Assembly (NCBI GenBank): GCA_014155875.1
Contig: JACEFZ010017857.1
Location: 217,501-281,500, forward strand
Length of the DNA: 64,000 nucleotides
Source of the DNA: Cepaea nemoralis
Taxonomy: Eukaryota > Mollusca > Gastropoda > Stylommatophora > Helicidae
Direction of reading: 5' to 3'
The position numbers were made by a program, and so were the translations under genes. The notes beneath the pieces were generated by a model. The model was not told the origin of the DNA. It saw only the letters and a program-made list of their open reading frames with translations, and did not search any database. Of the stretch, positions 46,501 through 60,372 are shown one piece after another (position 1 is the stretch's first letter; each line of letters starts with the position of its first letter).

Positions 46501-47439
46501 CCTATGAATACAAATTTCTCACCATCACATAACACCGAATATCACATATCATCCTCTCACTCACATAACTCTTAGCACTATATTTCCCTCTCCATGAATA
46601 ACTCTGAACACTACATTACCCTCTCCCTCACACAACTCTGAGGACCACATAACTCCCTACATCACATTACTCCGACCACGATATACCATCCTTGCAATCA
46701 TTTAACGCCCACCAAACCTCTCCTTCTTAACCCACACCTGACCCCACGCAATATCCCCAAATCCCTTTTCACCATCATAAACTTGACCCTGTCTCAACAT
46801 GCCATGAGTACTTCACCCAACACTTGTCGCAACACAACCGTGACCTGCCCTCCATCTCACATCCATGGCTCGCAAAGAGCATCATCAAACTCACCCATCC
46901 ATATCCAACAGGCAAAACTCACCACCCACAAACTGAATCCCCAGCCCAGTACTGATGCCCCATCATCCCTAACAGAAAGTGCGATATTCGGCGCCACGAG
47001 ACACAATTAACCCAGGCCCCAAATACACCACTCGCTACCTGCCGCCTTTCTCTCCATGTTTGTCCAAGACTCCTGCCGCCCACTTACCTCCTTAATTGCC
47101 TCTAATCTCTCCCTGAAGACAGAGCAGTGGAAGCATGCACAGAATACGCCCTTCATAGCTGAATTGACCGTGAGTAAACAGAAAAGCTCGCGATAATTGC
47201 AGTCCAGAACCAATAGAACTGAGTTGGGAAACCTTCGAGACGTATACAAGTAACTTTCAGTACAAAGGCATTCCCATAGGCAGTGCTGCATATGCGGTGT
47301 AAATTGTTATGTGTTTGTATACATTAGGGTATGGGGAAAGAAGGTAGGGTCGTCATTTCTCTTCTCAGACATCTTCCAGAACATTTTCAACACTACGGGG
47401 TAGATTTTTGAGTTTTCAGTGTCTCTGGAATTTTGGTTG
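46501..47439. other. no recognisable gene
   Basis: C/A-rich on plus up to 47000, with chance frames only. Confidence 0.35.
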
Positions 47440-47530
47440 ACGGAAACGTAATTTGTTCTGTCATCTCTGGGGTTTGAACCCACAGGATTATCCTAGCAGG
47501 CTAGCGCACTAACTATATCTTTTATCTGTG
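47440..47530 (-). mobile_element. tRNA-like SINE head fragment
   Basis: Minus strand: tagttagtgcgctagcc (A box region) and gtgggttcaaacccc (B box) with a potential anticodon stem between. The 5' acceptor end cannot pair, so this is not a functional tRNA gene. Confidence 0.45.
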
Positions 47531-47556
47531 CTGTTAATGTACACCGCAAAGAAGAA

Positions 47557-48430
<874 letters not shown>

Positions 48431-48439
48431 TACTTACTC

Positions 48440-49150
48440 ACACCAAGAGAAACGTTTAAACAGCTTTCAAATGCGGTGTCTGCGAAGAATACTTGATATT
48501 AAGTGGCAAGACAAAATCACAAATACTGAAGTATTGGAAAGATCAGGTTGTGTGACGGTGTATTCTATGGTCAGTCTTTACTTGGTGGAGTATTGATGTA
48601 TTACAAGGCAGACGTGGTTGCGGCCTTGTGTGAGCACGTGCACACCTCGGAGGAGCAAATGGATCACCATGGTCTGGCAAGAATGAGGCAGCGATGAATG
48701 ACGAGGGGTTCTGGCCGACGCTCGGCGCTCAGAGGAAAGGCGAGACGGACATATAATCAGATTGCTATTGGTACTATTGGTGTTGGAACTCTTTGCTGGC
48801 TGCTGAGGATGGGGACGGAGCGTTTATGAGAATGCCCCGAATGTTGTGATGTCGGTTCTTAAATCAATCAATCAATCAATCATATGCTCAGTCTTCTTAG
48901 ACTTAGATGGATAGGACACGTTATGAGGATGAATGATGGTAGAATACCAAAGAACATCTGTTTTGGTGAATTACAGATGAGTAGGAGATCTCAAGGTAGG
49001 CCTCTACTACGATACAAAGATGTGTGTAAGCGGGACATGATTGATATAGGCATTGATAATGCACATTGGGAACGTGTTGCATGGAGGGCAACTATCAGAA
49101 ATGGAATACAGACAAAGGAGAAAATGATTGCAGATAAAACACACATAGAG
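48440..49150 (+). pseudogene. LINE C-terminal remnant (family I2) split by another LINE end
   Basis: Before the split: FQMRCLRRILDIKWQDKITN and LERSGCVTVYSM (48460-48570). After it: SLLRLRWIGHVMRMNDGRIP, FGELQMSRRSQGRPLLRYKD and VCKRDMIDIG (48884-49150). This is the typical C-terminal tail of RTE/CR1-like LINE proteins. The gap at 48579-48883 is an inserted jockey-like 3' end. RT itself is missing. Confidence 0.78.
48579..48883 (+). mobile_element. jockey-like LINE 3' end with (AATC)n tail and TSD
   Basis: gagcacgtgcacacctcgga, gatcaccatggtctggcaag and tgttggaactctttgctgg align with the reverse of 38130-38340. It ends in (AATC)n at 48862-48881. Flanks ATGGTCAGTCTT (48567-48578) and ATGCTCAGTCTT (48884-48895) match at 11 of 12 positions: a target-site duplication. 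The 5' truncation leaves only about 300 bp. Confidence 0.88.
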
Positions 49151-49159
49151 GGTGAGAGA

Positions 49160-51058
49160 ACGAACGAACGAACGAACGAACAAACTTTATTTTAAAAGGG
49201 TAACAAATTGGGCACACAGGCCCGTCTTACATTCGGCCCTTTCAATCACTCATCTTTCATTCATCAAATGTGCATGTTACATTAACATAGGGGAAAAAAC
49301 ATTGTCAAATGGATTTTGTAAGCATAAACAGTGCATATTGCAATGTTGTGAGACACATACCCCATCCACTCTCATATCCCGCAGCCACCAACACATCCCC
49401 CACCCACCAAACCTCCCCCACCCACCCACACATACCTCCACGCACTCACACAGAACCAGGCGAACATACATGCCGCCACACACCCACTGATCCCCCGCCC
49501 ACACACATTTCCCCAAGAAGAAGAAGAAGAAGAAGAAGAAGAAGAAGAAGAAGAAGGAGGAGGAGGAGGAGGAGGAGGAGGAGGAGGAGGAGGAGGAGAA
49601 AGAAGAGGAGGAGGAGGAGAAGGAGGAGATGAAGAAGAAGAAGATGAAGAAGAAGAAGAAGAAGAAGAAGAAGAAGAAGAAGAAGAAGAAGAAGAAGAAG
49701 AAGAAGAAGAAGAAGAAGAAGAAGAAGAAGAAGAAGAAGAAGAAGAAGAAGAAGAAGAAGAAGAAGAAGAAGAAGAAGAAGAAGAAGAAGAAGAAGAAGA
49801 AGAAGAAGAAGAAGAAGAAACCATACACACACATACCCCCGCCAACCCACACATCCCGCACCTATCCACACACATATCCCGCACTCTCACAATTTTCCCC
49901 ACCCACCCACACACACATCAGCCAACCTACACCCACTCACCCACCCAATATTCGTCACCTCTCAACTACACATCCCCACCCATAAACACATCTCCCCACC
50001 TGCCCACACATATCCCCCACCCATAACCCAAAAACACACACCTCCCACCCACACACACCCCGCCACCCACATATACCCCACCCACACACATCCGCCGCTC
50101 ACACACATCTTCTCACAACTACACACCTCCCCCCACCCATACACTCATCTCTCACACACATCCACCCACTCACGTACTCATCCATCAACCACTCACACCC
50201 ACACATCACCCACGCGCCCATCAACACATGCATCTCTCATCTACCCTCCCACCCACACACACCCCAACCACCCAGCCTAACACACATCCCCCATCCTCGC
50301 ATACATCCTTCAATCACCTGCACATCCCACACCTCTCCCACCTCTCACACATCTCCCCTCCCACACAAAACTCCACCCATAAACACATTCCCCCCACACA
50401 CATATCCTTCACATGCATTCCCCAAACACATCCCCGCCCACATATCTTCCCACCCACTCACACATACTCCACCTACAAACATCCTCACCACCCCCACATA
50501 CATCCTCCACCCACTCACATTTACCCATCCACACTCACACACTCCCACTCACACAAACATATCCCATTCACGAACACCCCCACACCCATTACCACCCATC
50601 CCCCAACCCACACAATCTCCTACACACCCATTCACCCACCCAAACATACACTCCCTACCCACACCCCCTCCAAACCCACCAACACCCACATACTTCCAAC
50701 TATCCTCTCAAATATCCCCCCCCCCCACACACACACACACATATCCCTCACACACACATACATCAACCACCGACTACACATCCCTTCACACATCCACACA
50801 TCACCCATTAACCCATACACATCCCCCACACAACCCCTCCACACATACATTCCCCACACCCCCACACACACACACACATATCCCTCACATACACACCCAT
50901 ACACACATCTAGACACATACATGATGCCTTACATGATCACTGAAACTAATAAGAACAAACTCCCACACTTTACACACAATTGAGACACTGACGATTGTCG
51001 TGAGAATTCTCGCAATTGCAAGAAGTGGAGAAAAAATTGTACATATACATTATGTGGC
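49160..51058 (-). mobile_element. GT-rich non-autonomous retroposon, copy C
   Basis: Minus-strand sense: leader with two small hairpins near 50985-51015, then catctagacacatacatgatg reversed. A GT-rich minisatellite follows (49345-50905), then the shared 3' block (aagggccgaatgtaagac reversed at 49225-49245), then aaaataaagttt and a (GTTC)n tail (49160-49185). Unlike copies A and B it contains a 310-bp GAA tract at 49515-49819. Confidence 0.7.
49515..49819. repeat. (AAG)n/(AGG)n purine tract, 305 bp
   Basis: An uninterrupted purine strand: AAG units, an AGG block at 49555-49630, then pure AAG to 49819. Poly-Lys, poly-Arg, poly-Ser and poly-Leu frames here are artefacts. Confidence 0.97.
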
Positions 51059-51078
51059 GTAAAAATTAGTGATGCAAT

Positions 51079-51800
<722 letters not shown>

Positions 51801-51803
<3 letters not shown>

Positions 51804-52520
51804 GTACATACACACACTCACACACAACATGCACACGCAAATACACACATATACCCACGCACATACACACACCTACACGCATCCATATACTTACGCACAC
51901 GTACTCACATAACACCCGAATATACACTCCCTCGCATACACTGCATGCATGCACACTTACACACACAAAGATATACAATACATACACGAGCACACACACA
52001 CATACTCATCCATACACACATATACTCACGCACATGCATATAAACGCATATAAACACATGAACGCACACGTTAACACAAGTACAGACATGCACACAGAGG
52101 CACACACAGATACACACATGTACACACACATATACACTCATACACACATCCAGACATGCACACACATACGTCACACTTTCTCATGCACTCTCTCATTCAC
52201 CCATGCTCTCTCTTTTACACACTCACTCGCTCCCTTACTCACTCATTTACTCGCTGACTCTCTAACTCACACTCACTCACTAGCTTTCACACTCTATCAC
52301 ACAGACAGACAGACACACAACACACCCACTCTCTCAGATTCACTCATTCTCTAACTAAATCTCTCACACATATGTCCACACACACTCACTCACTTTTACA
52401 CTCACTCTGGCACACGCGCATGCATACTCTCCTCACTGTCACTCATACTAATTCTTCCACTCACACTCTTTCTCACTCACTCTCTCACCCACTGTCTCAC
52501 TCACACACATACAGTGAAGA
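51801..52520. repeat. degenerate CA/CACT-rich sequence
   Basis: acacacatac and cactcactc units without strict period. No gene seen. Confidence 0.8.
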
Positions 52521-52639
52521 ATGATAGTGGAAAAATGAGACATAAGATGGTGCATGATGGTGGAAATGACGATGTTTTCACATGCATCCACTGTGCATGA
52601 ACATGTAACAGCGCGAAATGACCTTATCAGTCACATTCG

Positions 52640-52725
52640 CCACCGCCATGGGTTGTAGTTATTAAGCCATTTTGAAGCTCAATGTACAACACTATTATCT
52701 GTCAAGACGGAAAGGTGCCAATGAA
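52640..52725 (+). repeat. dispersed repeat G, 3' end fragment
   Basis: ccatgggttgtagttat and atctgtcaagac, aaggtgcc match the terminal part of the copies at 14960-15300 and 46140-46500. It is followed directly by an (AGC)n array. Confidence 0.55.
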
Positions 52726-52728
52726 ATG

Positions 52729-53072
<344 letters not shown>

Positions 53073-53657
53073 ATGAAGAAGACAAAAACTGTAGACCCAA
53101 TCAAACAATTCTCGATCATCACCATTCAAAATACATTTTAGAATAATCACCCTTCAAAATGCATTTGGGAAGGTTCTAGTGAAGATAGTAGCTGTCCAGC
53201 TGCAAGAGTTTTTGGAAAGGGGGAAGCTTCTTCCAAGAGGCCTGGGGAGCTACAGGCCAGGAAAAGATACCTGGTCAAATACAGCCACTTTTGCCCATGA
53301 TGTTTATGAAGAATTCCAGAGTAGGACAGGAAACGATGGCGGCAGCGCTTGATCTCGATGCCCTTAGTTCTGCAAGATCTAGCTTAGGAGTGGCCATATT
53401 TCAGAGAGTTAAGTCCGCTGATAGAGTGTAGATTATCTCCAAGATAAACATGTAGATAATGAACAAGTACAATTAATCTATATATTTAATAACACACAGC
53501 ACAACACAACGCAATCACTCAGTGACAAGAGTAGATTCCGGACCACAGACTTATGCAGACGTGTGAGGTGTGAACAGGTAAGATATGTGTCTTAACCCCT
53601 ATCCACATTCACACTAGCTGGATTCTTTCTCATAGGATATCCCCGTCCTCTAACTAA
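53073..53657. other. no recognisable gene
   Basis: In the sense of the neighbouring LTR (minus strand) this is where a gag gene would be expected, but I see no open frame or zinc knuckle. Confidence 0.4.
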
Positions 53658-53784
53658 AGATCTCGTGTCAAGAGACCCCGTTGTCAGGAGATCCCTCTGT
53701 CAACAGATCCCGTCTACAAGAGATCCCGCTGTCAAAGGACCCCGTTTACGAGAGATCCCGCTGTCCAAAGATCCCGGACGAGCT
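53658..53784 (-). repeat. 16-bp tandem repeat in LTR-element leader, including the primer site
   Basis: Units start at 53673, 53689, 53705, 53721, 53737, 53753 and 53769 with exact 16-bp spacing (agatcccgctgtcaaa type). The last unit, agatcccggacgagct, overlaps the primer binding site. Confidence 0.85.
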
Positions 53785-53788
53785 CCCA
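53771..53788 (-). promoter_or_regulatory. primer binding site, tRNA-Pro type
   Basis: The minus strand reads TGGGAGCTCGTCCGGGAT, five bases after the LTR end. It is complementary to a tRNA-Pro 3' end. The familiar gammaretroviral tRNA-Pro site differs at one base. It marks the adjacent LTR as a 5' LTR in minus-strand sense. Confidence 0.8.
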
Positions 53789-53793
53789 ATAAA

Positions 53794-55073
53794 TGTCGTA
53801 ATAAGCCTTTATTACTTTAGTGTCGTCCCTGGAGTGAGGGGAATCAACACCCACATTTTTATTCACTAGTGTTCGGTGGTATGTGGTGAAGAAACGAGTA
53901 TCACCTAACCTGGGTGAATCCCTATTGTAAATGAATCGTTTATAATGTTTTGCTCAACTGAGCCAGTTTCGTATGGACCCTCTGGATCCTAGGCCCAGCA
54001 TAAACAGTGCTGACTACACTTTCCTCTGTGTATTTTTTCATCTTATAAAATAAAGTGAATGTTCATTTGATGTTCTTCTAAATGAGAGTTGACCTCCATC
54101 AAACCCAGTGTAGTGCTTCCTCGTAACTGTTGGGGAACCTGTTAGAGAAAGAGACCACATCTGGTGAAGGCCGCCTGATACTGATCCCTACTAGCTGAGT
54201 GTAGGCCTACGGCCTCGCTCAGATATTTATCAGCGAACTAAACTCTGTCATGGATCAGAGTGGCTCATCACCTCAATCTGAATCAGGTTAAGGCAAGGAA
54301 AGACCAATAGACAGAGTGCAGAACCCCAGTAGGCACCCCACTGGAAGATCCCACTATTTGACATTTCCCCCATCTCCCAACCCATCCTCAATCTCCCCAA
54401 ATATCACCCCACTACACTATTCTCACTAGCAGAGCTAATTCTTACTTCACTACCATATTCTCAACTTAGCAGAGCTAATTATTTCCTCACCCTAGCTAGT
54501 TTTAACAAGGCTACTGCCTATATTAATTATGCCTTAATACACTATATAGAGTACCTTATGAAACACCGCATTACTCCTGGATGGCCTCTACAATTTGCCA
54601 TAAAGACACATGTTATTTAACTTTAAGTAAATCTAACACGGTAGATGCTCTCCGAATTCATAATTGCGGTAACGAAACACGTCAACTCAAGTCAACTTTC
54701 TTGTCTACACTAACTGTAAACAAGTCATGCTTTTGTCAAACAGCCTTGGATTGTTTTAGTGATGTTTCTTTGATGTCAACACAGGTGTCTTCAAGGGCAA
54801 CTAACTCTTTCAGAATAATTCTCTCCCCCTTGCTCAACCAATGCAAAGGTTGTCTCCCTTGTTATGACAACCAACACAGCTAGCGTGTTTCCTGCATTTT
54901 CCCGATCGGGCCACAACAACAGGCCTACAATTTTCTGTCTTGTGGGGAACTTTCAAAGACGGCTGTACCGCTTTAATCTCACCGCCACCAGGAATAAACG
55001 ACTTGTAGCTGTGAATCAGACTGTCTTTGTTATCTGTATCATCTGATTGTTAATCTACAGTGATTTCGCGACA
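53794..55073 (-). repeat. 5' LTR, inverted relative to the gypsy element
   Basis: 1280 bp, reverse complement of 44317-45597 with few differences. On the minus strand it begins TGTCGCGAAATCACTG at 55073 and ends TACGACA at 53794. It is preceded (minus sense) by a TTAG-type array and followed by the primer site. No coding part follows. Confidence 0.92.
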
Positions 55074-55096
55074 CTAACTAATAATTAACTAATTAT

Positions 55097-55139
<43 letters not shown>

Positions 55140-55635
55140 CTAACTAACTAACTAACTAACTAACCAACAGACCCACCAACTAACCAACAACCCATCCAAC
55201 CAACCAACTAACTAACTAACTAACTAACTAACTATCTATCTAACTAACTAACTAACTAAATAACTACTTAACTAACTAACTAAACTAACTAACCAACAGA
55301 CCCACCAACTAACCAACAACCCATCCAACCAACCAACCAACCAACCAACTAACTAACTAACTAACTAACTAATTAACTAACTAACTAACTAACTAACTAA
55401 CTGACTGACTGACTGACTGACTAACTAACTAACTGACTGACTGACTAATACTAACTAACTAACTAACTAACTGACTGACTGACTGACTAACTAACTAACT
55501 AACTAACTAACTAGCTAACTAATTTGCTAACTAACTAACTAATAACTAACTAACTAACTAAATAACTACTTAACTAACTAACTAACTAACCAACAGACCC
55601 ACCAACTAACCAACCAACCATCCAACCAACCAACC

Positions 55636-55677
<42 letters not shown>

Positions 55678-55744
55678 TTAACTAACTAACCAACTAACTA
55701 ACTGACTAACTGACTGACTGACTGACTAACTAACTGACTGACTG

Positions 55745-55780
<36 letters not shown>

Positions 55781-56346
55781 CTGACTGACTGACTAACTAA
55801 CTAACTAACTAGCTAACTAATTAGCTAACTAACTAACTAACTAACTAATTAGCTAACTAACTAACTAATAACTAACTAACTAACTAACTAACTTGCTAAC
55901 TAACTAACTAACTAACTATCTAACTAACTAACTAACTAACTAACTAAATAACTACTTAACTAACTAACTAACTAGCTAACTAACTAACTAACTAACCAAC
56001 CAACCAACCTACCAACTAACCAACTAACTAACTAACTAACTAACTAACTAGGTAACTAACTAACTAACTAACTGATTAACTAACTAACTAATTAAATAAC
56101 TAACTAATTAACCAATTAACCCACCAACTAACCAACCAACCAACCAACCAGTCAACTAACTAACTAACTAACTAACTAATTAACTAATTAACTAACTAAC
56201 TAACAAATTAACTAACTAACCAACCAACCAACCAACCAACTAACTAACTGACTAACTAACTAACTAACTATCTGACTGACTGACTGGACTGACTGACTGG
56301 CTGGCTGACTGACTGACTAACTAGCTAACTAACTAACTAACTAACT
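55074..56346. repeat. (CTAA)n satellite-like array, 1.27 kb
   Basis: actaacta with ccaa, ctga, attaa and agct variants, including higher-order blocks such as the repeated caacagacccaccaactaac segment (55167, 55293, 55592). Confidence 0.96.
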
Positions 56347-56394
56347 AGTGAGTGGCAACTTGCAGTCTTGACAGACCAAAGTATGTGCGTTGGA

Positions 56395-57590
56395 ATGTGG
56401 CCAATAAACAAGTAAAGAAAACACCACCACCCGCGGCCTAATCTCAAACAGACCCTATGTAAGTCAGAAAACACCACCACCCGCACTCTAATCTCAAACA
56501 GCCCCTATGTAAGTAAAGAAACCGCCACCACCTGCGCCCCAATCTCAAACAGCCCCAAAGTAAGTAAAGAAAACACCACCACCTGCGCCCCAATCTCAAA
56601 CAGCCCCAAAGTAAGTAAAGAAAACACCACCACCCGCGTCCTAATCTCAAACAAACCCTATGTAAGTCAGAAAACACCATCACTTGCACTCTAATCTCAA
56701 ACAACCCCTATGTAAGTAAAGAAAACACCACCACCTGCGCCCCAATCTAAACATCCCCCATGTAAGTAAAGAAAACACCGCCACCTGCGCCCCAATCTCA
56801 AACAGCCCCAAAGTAAGTAAAGAAAACACCACCACCTGCGCCCCAATCTCAAACAGCCCCAAAGTAAGTAAAGAAAACACCACCACCCGCGTCCTAATCT
56901 CAAACAAACCCTATGTAAGTCAGAAAACACCATCACCCGCACTCTAATCTCAAACAACCCCTATGTAAGTAAAGAAAACACCACCACCTGCGCCCCAATC
57001 TCAAACATCCCCCATGTAAGTAAAGAAAACACCGCCACCTGCGCCCCAATCTCAAACAGCCCCGAAGTAAGTAAAGAAAACACCACCACCTGCGCCCCAA
57101 TCTCAAACATCCCCATGTAAGTAAAGAAAACACCACCACCTGCGCCCCAATCTCAAACAGCCCCAAAGTAAGTAAAGAAAACACCATCACCTGCGCCCCA
57201 ATCTCAAACATCCCCCATGTAAGTAAAGAAAACACCACCACCTGCGCCCCAATCTCAAACAGTTCTTATGTAAGAAAAGAAAACACCACCACCTGCACCC
57301 CAATCTCAAACAGCCCCTATGTAAGTAAAGAAAGCACCACCATCTGCGCCCCAATCTCAAACAGCCCCTATGTAAGTAAAGAAAACACCACCACCCGAGC
57401 CTCAATCTCAAACAGCCCCTATGTAAATAAAGAAAACACCACCATCTGCGCCCCAATCTCAAACAGCCCCAACGTAAGTAAAGAAAACACCACCACTCGC
57501 GCCCCAATCTCAAACAGATCTTATGTAAGTAAAGAAAACACCACCACCTGCGCCCCAATCTCAAACAGCCCATTATGTAAGTAAAGAAAG
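56395..57590. repeat. 51-bp minisatellite, about 23 copies
   Basis: The unit gtaagtaaagaaaacaccac plus cacctgcgccccaatctcaaacagcccctat repeats with 51-bp period. Variants alternate (cccaaag / ccctatg; cgcgtcc / tgcgccc). The minus strand gives a 17-residue repeat (CLRLGRRWWCFLYLHRG), but indels shift frame between blocks, so coding is unlikely. Confidence 0.95.
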
Positions 57591-57739
57591 GCGCCTTTTC
57601 GCACGCTTGAAGTGGCAGTGGACATATGGTGCTATATGTGTATGCACCAGTTTAGGAACGAAGAAGAAGAGGAAGCATGCACCAGACTGTATGTTGCGGG
57701 GGGAGTGGGGATGGGGGGCGTGGTTAGTATGGCGCGGCC

Positions 57740-57895
57740 GCTTTTACTTCAAAGATATTTCCTGCTATCAATTCTTATCCCGGGTTGACCTCTGTCAATT
57801 TTACAACTCCATCTCAAAGCGGATTCGAACCCGTGATCGTCGGGTCGGGAGTCTTGTGGTTGTCTAGTCACTACTCCGCTACGGATCCAGAAGCT
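57740..57895 (-). mobile_element. tRNA-derived SINE head
   Basis: Minus strand: gtagcggagtagtgactag (A box region) and cacgggttcgaatcc (B box). It differs from the other SINE heads in the window. The body after about 57745 is not recognised. Confidence 0.5.
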
Positions 57896-58046
57896 TTATG
57901 AATCGAGCTGAAGGATGAGCTGGTTGCACCCTAATAGATGTGAAGTTATAGTTATCGGTTTAATACATCCCGCTATTTTCTGAGTTAGGAGAGGAGAAAG
58001 ATAGATCTGTTACACAATCGCCGTGGCGATGGATATGTTACGCAGT

Positions 58047-58450
58047 CTCCGACAAGGACTATAAGAAGATTGGCAGTAAATGAGGCAGACGGCTGGGGAC
58101 AGACATGATCACCAACGCCATAAGACATGTACTACATGAAGATTCCATCCATCCATCATGTGCCATGCCGATAAGCGTGGGCGGTCATGTTTTGCCATCT
58201 CACTCGATCACCAGGGTCGTGGATCAGCTCCATGTTTCTGTCTCGACCTTTGAAGATTGGCAGTACACAAAAAAGAAGGTTGTGGACAGACATGATCACC
58301 AACGTCACACGGCATGGACTATAAGAATATTGGCAATAAACTAAACAGAAAGTCGTGGAGAAACATGATCACCAACGCAACACGCCATGAACTATAAGAA
58401 GAAAGGCAGTACACGGGACAGAATGCTGTGGACAGACGTGATCACTGTGA
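58047..58450 (+). repeat. tandemly repeated LINE C-terminal segment with nested LINE family B end
   Basis: About four units of 60-68 bp carry ggacagacatgatcaccaac and ggactataagaa, resembling the WWTDMITN terminus of LINE proteins. Between the first and second units lies a reversed family B 3' end (58140-58250: tgatcaccagggtcgtgg, cttatcggcat reversed). Confidence 0.55.
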
Positions 58451-58899
58451 GGTTTTTAATGAGTATACGAAGATATTTATAAGGGTATCCCGGTTGGGAT
58501 GTGTTCTTATCCCCTGTCGCCTTCTTTAGGAAGCCTGGGGTTCCAAACTTTGCTGTATGTAGCCGGGGCGCAGTGTTGGGGTGAGCGCCCAACATTGCTT
58601 AAATACCCCAATGGCTCGTGAATACATAACCTCTGCAGCAAAAGTCCAACTCCTGGCCTTCACGTAGCGGAACTGTTTTAACTAACAGGAGAAGGGGCGA
58701 CGGCGAGTACTGGCGCTGAAAAATAACCAGTATGCTCTAGTTGTGTATGCACGTACATGCATGCGCAGACAGGTGTGTGCGCGCGTACACATCTAAACTC
58801 GCGTGAGACCACAGTCTGCTCTAGCAAAGGAAAGGTGCTGAAGATGGAGGCAACCAGCCAGAAGGCGCACCACAGAAATAAGGATGCCACACAATTACG

Positions 58900-59760
58900 C
58901 AAAATGGAATATGTCGACTACTGCCAAATGTTATGGTGCTCGCCCTGCTTTGGACCCCCAGGCAGGTGCAGTGCCAGGTCCTATGTCTCGAAAGGGTCCA
59001 ACCCCAATTACTGGAGGTCCTTCTCAGATGCCATGTGGAGCCAGGGGACATGAGAATAGAACGGCTAGCCATACTAAACAACGACTTAAAATAATACACT
59101 GGAATGCGGAGGGAGTCAGCAAAAAAAAAAAAATAGAATTAGAAAACATCCTGGACCAAGAAAATGTAAGCGTATGTTGCTTGCAAGAAACTCACCTCAA
59201 CGAAAATATATCCTTCAAAATCAGAGGCTACCAGTGTTACCGATCTGACCGAAAGGACAGGCGAAAAGGTGGGATACTGACCCTTGTAAAAAATAACATC
59301 ACTGCTTCCCAAATCGAAGTCTACATGGAGGGGGCTGAGTATTAGACACTTAAATCTTAAGACAGGCAATACAGACCTGCATCTGATCAATTACTACTGT
59401 CCAAGTGACCGCCCACAGGCAATGGACACACTACCATTAAAAGAAAAAAAAGGATTGTGTGTGGCGATTTCAACAGCCACTCGCAGAGCTGGGGCTATGA
59501 TCACATGGACCAGAGAGGAGAGAGACTGGAAGACTGGCAGGATGTGAATAGATTCATCTTGATTAACAAGCCCTCCGACCCACATACTTTCTACTTGAGA
59601 TCATGGCATACTACAATTACACCTGACCTGGCTTTTCATTCACCAGACATGGAGTGGAACATTACACGAATTGTTCGGAAACAACTTGGTGGCAGTGACC
59701 ATCGGCTTGTCTTTCTAACTGTAGAAAATGAGCTTATAAGTGAAAGCAGCACCCTCTCGA
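58900..59760 (+). pseudogene. I-like LINE endonuclease domain
   Basis: Nicks target DNA to prime reverse transcription. Frames give RLKIIHWNAEGVSKKK, VCCLQETHLNE (catalytic Glu) and RKGGILTLVKNN. After a frameshift at 59343 they give DLHLINYYCPSDRPQ, VCGDFNSHSQSWG and TPDLAFHSPD, with a terminal GGSDHRLV (catalytic Asp-His). The domain is complete in content but split over three frames. Confidence 0.85.
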
Positions 59761-60372
59761 GGTGGAACTACAAGAAAGCAGACTGGGCAATGTACAAGCA
59801 TCGCACCAGCATACTGGTTAGAAACCTGAACACTGAGAAAGACATAAATAAAGTAGTTGAAGAGTTTGGGAAATGCATACTACAGGCAGCGCGAAAACAG
59901 TATCAAGAAGAGCCCGTAAACAATATAAACCCTACTGGAGTAGTGAACTGGAACAGTTGCATAATGATGTGGAAGTGTGTAGAAAGCAAGCAGAGGCAAC
60001 ACCCAGCCAAGAGCCGCACCACAATAAATTCCAGCACGCAAAAGCCAAATCTCAAAGGGTCAAGCTGCAGGCTAGGCGGAAAAGCTGGCAGGAGAAAACG
60101 GAGTCTCTGAACTTTGAAAGAGACACAGGGAAATTGTTGAAGTTAATAAAACAACTTAACGATGAGGGCACAGGGAGAAACTCAACAATTGCACTACATA
60201 AAGATGGAAACATGTTAACAAGAAAGCAAGCAGCTGACCATTTTGCCAACTCATTCGCACAAGATAACAATATCAAAATTAGTCCAGAGAAACAACAAGA
60301 GATTCCAGAGAAACGGCAACATACAGTACAGAAGGAAATAATACATGAGGTTCTGGAGGCACCCATCCAATC

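Noticed and set aside
56444..57573. A 17-residue repeat protein on the minus strand
   Set aside because: Indels shift the frame between blocks of units and there is no start, signal or domain. It is treated as a minisatellite.
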